Assembly: GCA_022510785.1 (NCBI GenBank)
Contig: JAFLSV010000004.1
Span: 72,106-136,105 of the forward strand
Length of the DNA stretch: 64,000 nucleotides
Direction: 5' to 3'
Origin: Desulfovibrionaceae bacterium
GTDB lineage: Bacteria; Desulfobacterota; Desulfovibrionia; Desulfovibrionales; Desulfovibrionaceae
Below, piece by piece: positions 17,081 to 27,440 of the stretch. Positions within the stretch are counted from its first letter, which is position 1; the number at the start of each line of letters is the position of its first letter. The notes below the pieces were generated by a model. That model had not been told where the DNA came from, ran no database searches, and saw nothing but the letters and a program-made list of their open reading frames with translations. A program made the position numbers and the translations under genes.

Positions 17081-17377
17081 TCAGCGGCCGCTTTCCTGAA
17101 AGCGCAGTCGCCGGATGCGCACTTTGCGGAACTCCTTGTGCGTTTCCAGCATGTTTTTTTGCTGGTGCAGCTCGTGGATCTCCGCCGGAAAGGCCACGCC
17201 GTGCATGGGATCCTCGCGCGCCATAAGCTCGCGTATGGTTCGCATGCACTGCCCCTGCGTCTCTTCGATCAGCGCGATCTGGTCTTCCAGTTCAGCAATC
17301 GTCTCCGGCAGGGGGCTCTGGAGGAAGCTCACCATAGACTCCCTGAGCGATAATACGGCGTCGTGCGGGTTTGACAT
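17081..17377 (-). CDS. Small coiled-coil protein (98 aa), unknown function
   Basis: A 98-residue acidic/basic helical protein. Residues about 25-45 (ETIAELEDQIALIEETQGQ) and 65-85 (EIHELHQQKNMLETHKEFRKV) have heptad-like spacing. No known domain is recognised. The ATG at 17377 has GGAG 7 bases upstream and lies inside the preceding gene, giving an 86-base overlap; the alternative M15 (17335) also has AGGGAG but only 3 bases away. The close overlap implies co-translation with the EPSP-synthase-like gene. It may be a partner of that protein, which is inference from position only. Confidence 0.6.
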   Translation of the reverse strand: MSNPHDAVLSLRESMVSFLQSPLPETIAELEDQIALIEETQGQCMRTIRELMAREDPMHGVAFPAEIHELHQQKNMLETHKEFRKVRIRRLRFQESGR

Positions 17378-19130
17378 CAGGAGGCTCCGCTTTCTTGTGG
17401 GCGAATTCGGGCGAGGGCAGGGTGTTGTACAGGGCCCAGAAGCCCGGGAACAGGCCGGTCAGCACGCCGGGGTTGGCCAGGCGCAGGTTGGGCCGGAGAA
17501 AGGCTCCCAGGGCCAGGGCCACCGCCCATGACGCGCTGGGGGCCAGCCAGGCTGAATCTGGCGCCTCGTCGCGTTCTTCACGGGCCTTGAGTTCGCCCCG
17601 TTCATCCATGAGCAGTCCCAGGCGGGCGAGAAAAGCCTCGCAGTTTTCAATTTCTTCGGTCGGAACCGCGGTCAGTGCCGCTGGCCGTCCGCTGCGGGCG
17701 GCCAGGGCCGTCAGCAGGACGGCCAGCGGCAGCAGGGCCGGGGCTTCGGCGGCCAGGCCGCGCATGATTTCGGCATCCGGGGGGGCGGGCTGTCCCTGCC
17801 GGGTGGAGCGGGTGGACAGGATACCCGTGCGGTCGGCGTGGAGCTCCAGCCCCGCGCATTCCAGCAGGCGCCGGGCCAGGGCCGCGGCCCGCGTTGAGGC
17901 CCACGGGCCTTCCAGCCGCGTCCGGCCGCCGCTCAGGGCTGGCAGGGCCAGAAGGGTTGTCGCCAGCAGGATGTGCATGGGCAGCTCGGGTTTTTCCGGC
18001 AGGCCGGGAAGTCCCGGCAGCACCGTCAGGGAGCGCTCGTTCCATTCCACCGTGACGCCCGCTTCGGCCAGCACGGTCAGGACGGTATCCAGCAGCGGCG
18101 GGCGGGCGGCGGGGCCGCTTTCGGGCAGAATAAAGCGGGCCGGGCGTTCGCGGAAGGGCGCGGCCAGCACCAGGGCGGCCACAAAGTCGGGCGGCAGCCC
18201 GGCGGGCAGACTGACAGTGTCGGGAACCATGCCCGCGCACTCCAGCCGGATGGGCAAACCGTGCTGGCCGGGCACCACCGTGGTCAGGCGCGCGCTGAGT
18301 TCAGGCAGGAAATGGCTCAGGGGCGCGAGGTCAAGAAAGCGCAGGGAGGATGCGCCCGTAATCTTGAAACGGCTGGGAATGTTGAGGCTCAGGGCGATGA
18401 CCAGCCACAGGTTGAAGGCGTCGTCGCCCACATGGAGCACCTTGTCCATGCCCCGTGTCAGGCCCGAACCGCCGCGGCTGAGAATGGTGCCGTCCTCTTC
18501 CCACCACAGCTGGCCGCCCATCTGGTTGAGGACTTTCACGGCGTCCACCACGGCGTCGGTCAGGGGAACGCGGGCCAGGCTGAGGCCGTGCCCGGCCGAG
18601 GCGGCCAGGGCCATCCAGCAGCGCGCGGCGTCCGTATCGGCGGGCGCGGGCAGGCGGATGTCCACCGGCTTGAGAGCGGGGGCAAGGTTGTAGAACAGCT
18701 GTTCCTCCTCGGCGTGGCTCAGGGGCTCCACGGCCTGGAGCAAACGGAAAAGCTCCCGGGCCAGGCGGGCGTCCCGGGTCAGCCGGGCGGCCTTTTCTTC
18801 CCATGAGACGCGCAGGGTCTTTTCCACATCGGGATCCAGCCGGTCGCCCACACGCAGCCTGTCCAGCAGGCGGGCACGGCGCATGACGAGACGCAGCAGC
18901 TCCTCATCCAGATCCTGCACGGCGGCCAGCTCGCGGCCGCGGGGACGGCGTTCAGGGCCCTTGCCGCCGCGTTCCGGCCGGGGGCCGCGTCCATCGGCCC
19001 TGCGTTCAAAGCCAGGTTTCCGGCGGCCTTCGGGGCCGCTTTCGCCTCTGTCGTCCCGCGTTTCGGCAGGGCGCGGCAATTTGGAACGCCCGTCCGTCCG
19101 TTTTCGGTGATCCTCTCCCCGGTTCTCCAT
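17292..19130 (-). CDS. EPSP-synthase-fold protein with chorismate-mutase-like N-terminus, catalytic residues degenerate
   Basis: A 612-residue protein. Residues 1-65 are an Arg/Gly/Asp-rich disordered tail. Residues 67-135 resemble a chorismate mutase helix bundle (DLDEELLRLVMRRARLL), but the positions of the E. coli Arg11 and Lys39 are not Arg/Lys. Residues 150-580 follow the EPSP synthase fold in order: LAASAGHGLSLARVPLTDAVVDAVKVLNQMGG, then GASSLRFLDLAPLSHFL, LPPDFVAALVLAAPF, and TEEIENCEAFLARLGL in place of VKESDR. The Lys-Ser, GNSGT, SSQ and DHR active-site motifs are all lost. It is therefore probably not a working AroA and may be a regulatory or structural pseudoenzyme. Leads the operon that ends in hldD. 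Alternative: a diverged transferase with another substrate. Confidence 0.7.
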   Translation of the reverse strand: MENRGEDHRKRTDGRSKLPRPAETRDDRGESGPEGRRKPGFERRADGRGPRPERGGKGPERRPRGRELAAVQDLDEELLRLVMRRARLLDRLRVGDRLDPDVEKTLRVSWEEKAARLTRDARLARELFRLLQAVEPLSHAEEEQLFYNLAPALKPVDIRLPAPADTDAARCWMALAASAGHGLSLARVPLTDAVVDAVKVLNQMGGQLWWEEDGTILSRGGSGLTRGMDKVLHVGDDAFNLWLVIALSLNIPSRFKITGASSLRFLDLAPLSHFLPELSARLTTVVPGQHGLPIRLECAGMVPDTVSLPAGLPPDFVAALVLAAPFRERPARFILPESGPAARPPLLDTVLTVLAEAGVTVEWNERSLTVLPGLPGLPEKPELPMHILLATTLLALPALSGGRTRLEGPWASTRAAALARRLLECAGLELHADRTGILSTRSTRQGQPAPPDAEIMRGLAAEAPALLPLAVLLTALAARSGRPAALTAVPTEEIENCEAFLARLGLLMDERGELKAREERDEAPDSAWLAPSASWAVALALGAFLRPNLRLANPGVLTGLFPGFWALYNTLPSPEFAHKKAEPPDVKPARRRIIAQGVYGELPPEPPAGDDC

Positions 19131-19379
19131 GTCACATCCCTGCTTGCTCGTGTGCCGTGCGCCTTGCGCGGCTCCGCGGACGCGGGGCTGCTTCGCCGGG
19201 CACTGAAGGCGGCCATTCTAGCCGTCTTTGCCCCCGCCCGCAAGCGAAGCTCCGCGTTCACGCAAAACCCTGCCCGCAAAGCTTTTTTGCGGCATGGCTT
19301 TGCTGCCGGAGGGGGGGCTCTGGCGGCGGGCCGTCCCGAGCGCCGCCGATGCGTCCGGCGCGTGTGACGGCTTTGACCC

Positions 19380-20987
<1,608 letters not shown>

Positions 20988-21158
20988 GTGTCTCCTTGCT
21001 TTAGGGGTATGTAACACCGCGGGCACGGGTCTGACCAGTTATGAAGTGCAACAGCGTCCTGGGCGGAACCTCGTTTCCGCATGGCCGCCGGTTCCGGCCG
21101 CGCGATTGACGGCATCGCGCCGGCCGGATTAGAAATATTCGTGATGGGGGGCCCCATT

Positions 21159-22577
21159 ATGCCGCACGAGCCGCGTTGTTCTTCGTCCGGGCAGTCCCCG
21201 GTTTTTTCGCGCACCTTGCTCGGAGCCCTGTGGACAGGCAATCTGTTCGCTCCGTTTCTCATGTCCGCCGTTGCGGCGCTGCTGCCGGCGCTGGGTCGCG
21301 ATCTGGGCGCCTCGGCGGTGGAACTGTCCCTGATTATCGTGGTCTACACACTGGCTCAGGCTGTCTTCAATCTGGTGGGGGGCCGCCTTGGCGACCTGTG
21401 GGGCCGCCGCAGAATGCTGCTTGCCGGCGTGCTGCTGTTTACCGCCGTGACGGCGGCCATCGGTACGGTGTCGTATCTGCCCGTTCTGCTTGGCCTGCGT
21501 TTTGTGCAGGGAGCGGGCGCGGCCCTGATTTCCAGCTGCACCATGGCCATTGCCATGAGCCTGGCTCCGGCTTCGCGGCGGGGGCGGATTATGGGAATGG
21601 TGACCTCGGCCGTCTATCTGGGCTTGAGCGCGGGGCCTGTGGCGGGCGGGGCCATAGCCGCGCGGGGCGACTGGCGCTGGCTGTTCTGGAGCATGGTTGT
21701 TCCCGGCCTGGCCGTCTGGCTGGTTTTGCGCCGCTTTATCCGGACGGAGTGGCGCCACGCGCGCGGTGAATCCCTGGATGTGCCGGGTTGCCTGATCCTG
21801 CTGGCCGGGCTCAGCGGCATCGCTTTGGGCGCGGGCGGCATGGGCATGGAAGCCTGGCTTGTGTGGCTGGCGCTGCCGGGCTTGTGCCTGCTGGGGCTTT
21901 TTGTGTGGTGGGAAAGCCGGGCGCGGGTTCCCCTGCTTGATGTGCGCGCCTTCCGCGCCATGAAGGGCGTGGGGGCGGGCATGGCGGCCATGTTCGTCAA
22001 TTACGGCTCCACCATGGGGCTGGTGTTTCTGTTTTCCCTGTATCTGCAGCATGTGCGGGGCTTTTCCCCGTATACGGCGGGACTGATGCTGGTGGTTCAG
22101 AGTCTGGCCCAGATGCTTTCATCTCCTCTGGGCGGCCGCCTGGCCGACAATCTGGGGGCCGAGCGGGTGTCCGCCGGGGCCATGGCCCTGTGCGGCGCGG
22201 GTATCCTTGTTATGGCGTTTCTGGGCAAGGACAGTCCGCCGGCTGTTCTCATAGCGTCGCAAGTGGTGCTGGGCGTGGGCATTGGCTGCTTCAGCGCGCC
22301 CAACGTGGTGGCCACGCTGGGACGGGTGCCGCCCCGGCATCTGGCTGTGGCGTCAGGCCTTATCGGCAGCATGCGGACATTGGGCGGCCTGTTCAGTCAG
22401 GTGTTCATCACTCTGGTGCTGGGGCATTATATGGGAGAGGCCGGGCTTGACGCGGACAGCGTGGATTCCTTTCTGACCGCCATGCGTGTTTCTCTGGTGG
22501 GATTGGGGCTTCTCAATCTTGGGGGCATTCTCATCGGAGTGAGCCGGGTGCGCTCTGACGCCGGATCAGCGGCTTAA
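21159..22577 (+). CDS. MFS exporter, DHA2 (EmrB/QacA-like) type
   Basis: A 472-residue inner-membrane transporter with 12-14 predicted helices. MFS motif A is clear (GGRLGDLWGRRRMLLAG, loop 2-3), followed by the exporter-type motif C region (LGLSAGPVAGGAIAARGDWRWLFW). Drug or metabolite efflux by proton antiport is the likely role; the substrate is unknown. The start at 21159 follows a GGGGGG run at 7-8 bases; an upstream in-frame ATG (21144) has no ribosome site. It is divergent from htrA and its stop overlaps the convergent mntP by 4 bases. Confidence 0.85.
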   Translation: MPHEPRCSSSGQSPVFSRTLLGALWTGNLFAPFLMSAVAALLPALGRDLGASAVELSLIIVVYTLAQAVFNLVGGRLGDLWGRRRMLLAGVLLFTAVTAAIGTVSYLPVLLGLRFVQGAGAALISSCTMAIAMSLAPASRRGRIMGMVTSAVYLGLSAGPVAGGAIAARGDWRWLFWSMVVPGLAVWLVLRRFIRTEWRHARGESLDVPGCLILLAGLSGIALGAGGMGMEAWLVWLALPGLCLLGLFVWWESRARVPLLDVRAFRAMKGVGAGMAAMFVNYGSTMGLVFLFSLYLQHVRGFSPYTAGLMLVVQSLAQMLSSPLGGRLADNLGAERVSAGAMALCGAGILVMAFLGKDSPPAVLIASQVVLGVGIGCFSAPNVVATLGRVPPRHLAVASGLIGSMRTLGGLFSQVFITLVLGHYMGEAGLDADSVDSFLTAMRVSLVGLGLLNLGGILIGVSRVRSDAGSAA

Positions 22578-23164
22578 AGTCCCAACGCGCCGTGATCGCA
22601 AAGAATTTTGAAGCCGATGGCGAGCAGCGTCAGGCCTCCGGCCAGCTCGGCCCGGCGGCCCAGCAGGGCGGCGCGCGTCAGGATGGTGCCCAGCCCCAGC
22701 CCGAGGGCGCTGAGGGCGCAGCACACCACGCCAATGACGACGGCGGGAAACCACGGTGCCATGTTCAGCAGGGAAAAGGACAGCCCCACAGCCAGGGCGT
22801 CGATGCTGGTCGCCACGGACAGCATGAGCAGCGACAGGCCGCGCGTGGGATCGGCGGCGGGGCGGGGTTTCGCCTCCCGCCCTTCGCTGTTATGGGACAC
22901 AGCCTCGCGCAGCATATGGACGCCGATGAAGGTCAGCAGGGCGAAGGCCGCCCAGTGATCCCACTCTTCGATGACATCGCGCACGGTCAGGCCCAGAAAC
23001 CAGCCCGCGACGGGCATGAGAGCCTGGAAGAGCCCGAAATGGAAGCACAGGCGAAAGATCTGGCGACCCGTGACCGAGCCGAGGTGGACGCCCGTGGCCA
23101 CGGCCACGGCAAAGGCGTCCATGGCCAGCGCCAGGGCCAGGGCGAAAAGGGACGGCAGGCTCAT
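22574..23164 (-). CDS. mntP: Manganese efflux pump MntP
   Basis: A 196-residue protein of six membrane helices in two related halves, as in MntP (DUF204). Each half has the buried Asp motif: ALAMDAFAVAVATG in helix 1 and SVATSIDALAVGLSFS in helix 4. It exports Mn2+ when the metal is in excess. The start at 23164 follows CGGAG at 7 bases; the ORF-track start at 23254 adds a Pro/Gly-rich shadow. A Mn-sensing yybP-ykoY riboswitch often precedes mntP in other bacteria, but I see no such element in the 135-base gap upstream. Confidence 0.92.
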   Translation of the reverse strand: MSLPSLFALALALAMDAFAVAVATGVHLGSVTGRQIFRLCFHFGLFQALMPVAGWFLGLTVRDVIEEWDHWAAFALLTFIGVHMLREAVSHNSEGREAKPRPAADPTRGLSLLMLSVATSIDALAVGLSFSLLNMAPWFPAVVIGVVCCALSALGLGLGTILTRAALLGRRAELAGGLTLLAIGFKILCDHGALGL

Positions 23165-23299
23165 GCGGAACTCCGGGCTGAACGACGGCTCAGCACTAGC
23201 GCATGAGCCGCCGCCTGACAAGTGGCCCGCCCGCCCTTGTGCCGGGCACGGCATTGCGCTACAAGCAGACAGGGGCCCTGATCAGGGCCTGGAGCGTGC

Positions 23300-24964
23300 A
23301 TGTCGGAATCGTATGTGACCATCACCCCTTTGGGGGGCCTGGGGGAAATAGGCCTCAACTGCCAAAAGTGGGAAACCGGACGAGGCGTCGTTCTGGTGGA
23401 CTGCGGGCTCATGTTTCCGGACGATTATCTGTGGGGCGTGGATGTGGTTATTCCCCGCTTCGAGTCGCTCTTTGCGGATACGGAGCGCATGCTGGACATC
23501 GTCCTCACCCACGGGCACGAGGATCACATCGGCGCCCTGCCCTGGCTTCTCATTCAGTGCAAAAGCCTGCGCGTGCGGCTGTACGGGTCGCCGTTCACCC
23601 TTGCCCTGGTGGAACACAAGCTCGCCGAGCACAACTTGCTGGATCGGGCGGAACTCATCCCGGTCGGCCCCCGGCATTCCCTGACTCTGGGCGATTTGAC
23701 CTTCCATTTCATCCCGGTCTGCCATTCCATTCCCCAGGGCTATGCCCTGGCCGTGGAAACCCCGGTGGGCCGGGTCATCCACACCGGCGACTTCAAGCTG
23801 GATACCGCCCCCCAGGGCGAACCCTGCTCCTTGTGCGACGATTTCGCCGCCTTCGCCGGAAGGGAGGGAGTGCGCCTTTTGCTGGCCGATTCCACCAATG
23901 TGGACATCGAGGGGCATTCCCTGCCGGAGCGTCAGGTGCGCGACACCCTGCATGAAATTTTCGCCGAGGCCGGGGGCCGCATCGTCATCACCCTGTTTTC
24001 CAGCCACATCGATCGCGTCCGTTCCGTGCTTGAGCTGGCCCGCGAGTATGGCCGGGCCGTGCTGGTCAGCGGCCGCAGCCTGGCTGCCAATATTGAAAAG
24101 GCCGTGGCCCTGGGGCTTTTGGAAAAGCCCGATAACCTGCACAGCGATTACGCGGGGCTGCCTTCGCTGCCGCCTGAAAAAACCGTTATCCTGGCCACAG
24201 GCACCCAGGGTGAGCCCATGTCGGCCCTGACCCGCATTGCCAACGGCGAGCACAAGCAGCTTGCGCTGCGGGCCGGGGATACGGTGATCATGTCATCGCG
24301 CGTCATACCGGGCAACGCGCGGGCCGTTTCCAGGGTCATCAATCAGATGTACCGCCAGGGAGCCAAGGTGTACCACGATGCCCGGCGCACCATTCATGCC
24401 ACGGGCCACGCCTGCCGCGACGAGCTGCGGGCCGTGCTCGAGGCGGTGCGGCCGGAATATTTTGTGCCCGTCCATGGCGAATACCGTCATCTCGCCCTTC
24501 ATGCCCGCCTGGCTGAAGAGTGCGGCGTCAAGCCCGGGAACAGCCTGATCCTGGAAGATGGTCAGCCCATCACCCTGAGCCCTGACGGCTGCCGCCGCGA
24601 TGCGCCCGTGCCTGTCGAATCCGTCCTTGTGGACGGCAAGGGCGTGGGCGATGTGGGACGGCTGGTGCTCAAGGAAAGGCGCATTCTCGGCGGGGCGGGA
24701 CTGGTGGTGGTGGTGCTGGTCATTGCCGAGGAAACCGGCGAGGTGCTGCACGGGCCGGAAATGATCTCGCGCGGCTTTGTGTTCGAGCAGCAGTACAGCC
24801 ATCTGCTGGAGGACGCCAAGTGCCTGGTGCTTGATCATCTGGAAACCATGTCTCCCTTTGATTTGCCCAAGCTTCAGGAGAGCATACGATCCAGCCTGCG
24901 CCATTTTTTCCGGGACGTGCTGGATCGCGACCCCATTGTGGTGCCCATCGTGACAGCCGTGTAA
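23300..24964 (+). CDS. rnj: Ribonuclease J
   Basis: A 554-residue beta-CASP metallo-ribonuclease for 5'-3' exonucleolytic and endonucleolytic RNA decay and maturation. The opening ITPLGGLGEIGLNC, the zinc motif THGHEDHIGALPW, HTGDFKLD and LFSSHIDRV-type beta-CASP segments are all in order, and FVPVHGEYRHLALH closes the active site. Length matches RNase J (about 550). GGAG lies 6 bases before the ATG. RNase J is unusual among Proteobacteria as a class but common in delta/Desulfobacterota and alpha groups, supporting the taxonomic guess. Confidence 0.95.
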   Translation: MSESYVTITPLGGLGEIGLNCQKWETGRGVVLVDCGLMFPDDYLWGVDVVIPRFESLFADTERMLDIVLTHGHEDHIGALPWLLIQCKSLRVRLYGSPFTLALVEHKLAEHNLLDRAELIPVGPRHSLTLGDLTFHFIPVCHSIPQGYALAVETPVGRVIHTGDFKLDTAPQGEPCSLCDDFAAFAGREGVRLLLADSTNVDIEGHSLPERQVRDTLHEIFAEAGGRIVITLFSSHIDRVRSVLELAREYGRAVLVSGRSLAANIEKAVALGLLEKPDNLHSDYAGLPSLPPEKTVILATGTQGEPMSALTRIANGEHKQLALRAGDTVIMSSRVIPGNARAVSRVINQMYRQGAKVYHDARRTIHATGHACRDELRAVLEAVRPEYFVPVHGEYRHLALHARLAEECGVKPGNSLILEDGQPITLSPDGCRRDAPVPVESVLVDGKGVGDVGRLVLKERRILGGAGLVVVVLVIAEETGEVLHGPEMISRGFVFEQQYSHLLEDAKCLVLDHLETMSPFDLPKLQESIRSSLRHFFRDVLDRDPIVVPIVTAV

Positions 24965-25005
24965 AGGTACGGCACAGACCTGTTTATCCGCCTGCGAGGA
25001 TACCC

Positions 25006-25797
25006 ATGCGCATCATCCGCGTTCGCCACAACGGCCGGGCCTTTTACGCCTCTTTGGGTGAAGACGGCACGCTGACCTGCCTCCAGCGCGACTTGGGCTA
25101 TACGGAGCCTTTGTCCATGGCCGAAGTCAGTCTCATGCCGCTGGTGGCGCCGTCCAAGATTATCTGCGTGGGGCTGAATTTCCGCGATCACGCGGCGGAA
25201 ATCGACATGCCCCTGTCCGCTGAGCCGTCCTTTTTCCTCAAGCCCCCCAGCAGCCTCATTGACAACGGCCAGACCATACTTCTGCCCCGCAATGTGGGAC
25301 GTGTCGATTACGAGGCCGAACTGGCCGTGGTTATAGGGCAGCGCTGCCGGCATGTGACGCCTGAGCAGGCGGCCGGATTCGTGTTCGGCTATACCTGCGC
25401 CAATGATGTGACCGCCCGCGATTTGCAGCGGGGCGAGCGCATGTTCGGCCGCTGCAAGGGTTACGAAACCTTTTGCCCGCTGGGGCCATGGATTGAAACG
25501 ACCATGCCGCCCGAAGATTCGGCCGTGCGCGCGGTGGTCAACGGCGAGGTGCGGCAGCGGGGCGTTCTGCGGGACATGATCGCCGCTCCGCTGGAACTGG
25601 TCAGCTACCTGTCCGGAATCATGAGCCTGAACCCCGGCGACGTCATTCTGACCGGCACGCCCAGGGGCGTGGGACCCATCACGGCCGGAGACACGGTGCG
25701 TATTGAAGTGGAAAATGTGGGCGTCTTGTCCAACACGGTGGAATGGGATAACCCCGGCTTTGCGGAGACAGGGGCATCGGCCTATCGTCTGCAATAG
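25006..25797 (+). CDS. Fumarylacetoacetate hydrolase (FAH) family protein
   Basis: A 263-residue enzyme of the FAH fold: GLNFRDHAAE (family core), FLKPPSSLI, RVDYEAELAVVIG with the metal-binding Glu residues, GYTCANDVTARDLQ, and the C-terminal NPGDVILTGTPRGVG. Members are Mg2+-dependent C-C hydrolases, decarboxylases or isomerases (for example 2-oxo-hydroxyhepta-dienedioate isomerase, oxaloacetate decarboxylase). The exact reaction cannot be told and no aromatic-degradation genes are nearby. GAGGA precedes the ATG. It starts 41 bases after rnj. Confidence 0.88.
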   Translation: MRIIRVRHNGRAFYASLGEDGTLTCLQRDLGYTEPLSMAEVSLMPLVAPSKIICVGLNFRDHAAEIDMPLSAEPSFFLKPPSSLIDNGQTILLPRNVGRVDYEAELAVVIGQRCRHVTPEQAAGFVFGYTCANDVTARDLQRGERMFGRCKGYETFCPLGPWIETTMPPEDSAVRAVVNGEVRQRGVLRDMIAAPLELVSYLSGIMSLNPGDVILTGTPRGVGPITAGDTVRIEVENVGVLSNTVEWDNPGFAETGASAYRLQ

Positions 25798-25826
25798 GCA
25801 CGGGCCCGCCCTTTTGCCCCGGGCGC

Positions 25827-25854
25827 TAAAGTCAGTCGGGCTTTCGGCCGAAAA
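25827..25854 (+). promoter_or_regulatory. Sigma-28 (FliA)-like promoter upstream of cheW
   Basis: TAAAGTCA, then 12 bases, then GCCGAAAA, close to the flagellar sigma consensus TAAAGTTT-N11-GCCGATAA. Spacing is one base longer and one base of the -10 differs. It sits 33 bases before the cheW start, a plausible position for a chemotaxis gene. Confidence 0.45.
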
Positions 25855-25886
25855 GCACAATGAACTTAATATGAGGGAGGGCTTCC

Positions 25887-26384
25887 ATGAGTCAGGTCGC
25901 GGCAAATGTGGAACACACCAGAAATGACGCGGAAGAGGCCAACCTGCTGCAACTGGTCACGTTCCGGCTGGGTGAAGAGGTATTTGGCGTCAAAATATCG
26001 GTGGTGAATGATATTATCCGCCTGGTGCAGATCACCGAGGTGCCCAACGCGCCGTCCTTTATCAAAGGGGTCATCAATCTGCGCGGCAGGGTGCTGCCGG
26101 TGGTGTGCCTGCGCAAGCGCTTCAAGATGCCCGAGATACCTCTGGACAGTCAGTCGCGCATCATTGTCATGGAGCTGCACCAGAACGTGGTGGGCTTTCT
26201 GGTGGACGCGGTATCCGAAGTGCTGCGCATTCCCGAGAGTTCTGTGGAGCATGCTCCGCCGGTGGTGGCGGGCATCGGTTCCGAATATATCGAGGGCGTG
26301 GGCAAGCTGGACGACCGTCTGCTCATCCTGCTCGACCTCGAAGCCCTGCTGTCCCATGCCGAAATGGAGGATGCGGGGCGCTAG
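25887..26384 (+). CDS. cheW: Chemotaxis coupling protein CheW
   Basis: A 165-residue CheW that bridges methyl-accepting receptors and the CheA kinase. Residues 20-155 form the whole CheW domain: LVTFRLGEEVFGVKI, then FIKGVINLRGRVLPVVCLRKRF, and GVGKLDDRLLILLDLEALL. GGAGGG precedes the ATG. It stands alone rather than in a che operon and is followed by a strong terminator. An upstream sigma-28-like element suggests co-expression with late flagellar genes. Confidence 0.95.
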   Translation: MSQVAANVEHTRNDAEEANLLQLVTFRLGEEVFGVKISVVNDIIRLVQITEVPNAPSFIKGVINLRGRVLPVVCLRKRFKMPEIPLDSQSRIIVMELHQNVVGFLVDAVSEVLRIPESSVEHAPPVVAGIGSEYIEGVGKLDDRLLILLDLEALLSHAEMEDAGR

Positions 26385-26427
26385 CCCTCAGCGCTTGCGG
26401 CCCGGGCCCGTCAGGCCCGCGCCAGGG

Positions 26428-26464
26428 AGCCGCACACCCCTCTTGGCGGGGCGTGCGGCTTTTT
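26428..26464 (+). terminator. Rho-independent terminator after cheW
   Basis: AGCCGCACACCCC (26428-26440) pairs with GGGGCGTGCGGCT (26448-26460) with one A-C mismatch around a TCTTGGC loop, followed by TTTT. It points in the cheW direction. Confidence 0.85.
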
Positions 26465-27440
26465 ACATCTGCATTTTGCTCATCACTTCCGACAGGCGCG
26501 CGGCGTGCACGGGATCCATGTAGGACAGAACCTCGCCGGATTCTTTGCTCTTCATGCCAGTCAGAATCTTGACAGCAATGGTTTCGTCCATGTTGGTCAG
26601 GGCCTGGGCCGCCACACGGGGCTTCATGTTGGCGTACATGTCCACCAATTGCTTGAATTTGGAGGCCTGGGCGTCGTCAGCATCCTGCAGCATGCCCTGG
26701 AGCCGGTTTTCCAGGCCGTGCAATTCGCTCATGCGGGTTTCCATCTGCTGCTGCAGGCCCAGCAATTCCTGTTCGCGCCGGTTGATTTCGGCCTGCTTGC
26801 GCGTTGCCGAGTCGGGTGACACATAGGGGCCCACCTTGGGGGCGGGCGGCGCCTGAGGGGTCACTTCATCGGGCCGGATAACGCGTTCCGGAGCCACGGG
26901 CGATGCCATGGGGCGAACCCTGGGGGCCGGGGCCGCCACATCGGGCACGGGAGGCAGATCGGCGGCCTGGGCCACGGAGGCGCCCAGAACATGCGCCACG
27001 GACAGGGCGGAATGGGCCGAGGCCTGAATAAGGGCGGCCTGAAGAGGATCGTCCTGCTGCGCGGAGGCGTGAACCGCGGCCCGGGCTTTTTCGCCGGAGC
27101 TGCTGGCCGGCATGTCGGAAACCCCGTCGTTGCCCACGGGGGTCACGGATGCGGGGGGGGTGGCATTGACCCCGGCTTCCGCCTGCGTCACGGGCTCCGC
27201 CAGGGAGAGCTCTGCCGTCAGGGTCGCTTCCCGGGCGGGCAGGGCTCTGCCGGTCACGGCGACAGGGGCCGTGGCCTGTGGCCCGGGGGCCGCCGTCCAT
27301 GTCCACGCGGCCAGAAAGGCGATTTTGACCGCAGCCAGAACCATAATCAGTCGGCAAATGCGGCTAATGCGAAGCCTTGTAGCGAAGGGACGCTGTTTCG
27401 TCGTATTCGCGCTGTTCGCGGCGTTGTTCTTCCCGTGCAT
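26463..27440 (-). CDS. MotE-like flagellar protein (MgtE_N domain)
   Basis: A 325-residue protein with a basic N-terminus, one membrane helix (about residues 31-50, RLIMVLAAVKIAFLAAW), a long Pro/Ala-rich periplasmic-type linker (60-200), a coiled coil (about 210-260, NRREQELLGLQQQMETRM) and a C-terminal MgtE_N-like domain (VDMYANMKPRVAAQALTNMDETIAVKILTGM). This layout matches MotE-type proteins encoded beside fliJ, which act with the flagellar stator or export apparatus. The start at 27440 overlaps fliJ by 77 bases; an internal ATG at 27344 would avoid overlap but removes the basic anchor and has no ribosome site. Confidence 0.82.
   Translation of the reverse strand: MHGKNNAANSANTTKQRPFATRLRISRICRLIMVLAAVKIAFLAAWTWTAAPGPQATAPVAVTGRALPAREATLTAELSLAEPVTQAEAGVNATPPASVTPVGNDGVSDMPASSSGEKARAAVHASAQQDDPLQAALIQASAHSALSVAHVLGASVAQAADLPPVPDVAAPAPRVRPMASPVAPERVIRPDEVTPQAPPAPKVGPYVSPDSATRKQAEINRREQELLGLQQQMETRMSELHGLENRLQGMLQDADDAQASKFKQLVDMYANMKPRVAAQALTNMDETIAVKILTGMKSKESGEVLSYMDPVHAARLSEVMSKMQM

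Noticed and set aside
23165-23299. yybP-ykoY Mn riboswitch before mntP
   Set aside because: No conserved core of that riboswitch could be recognised in the gap.
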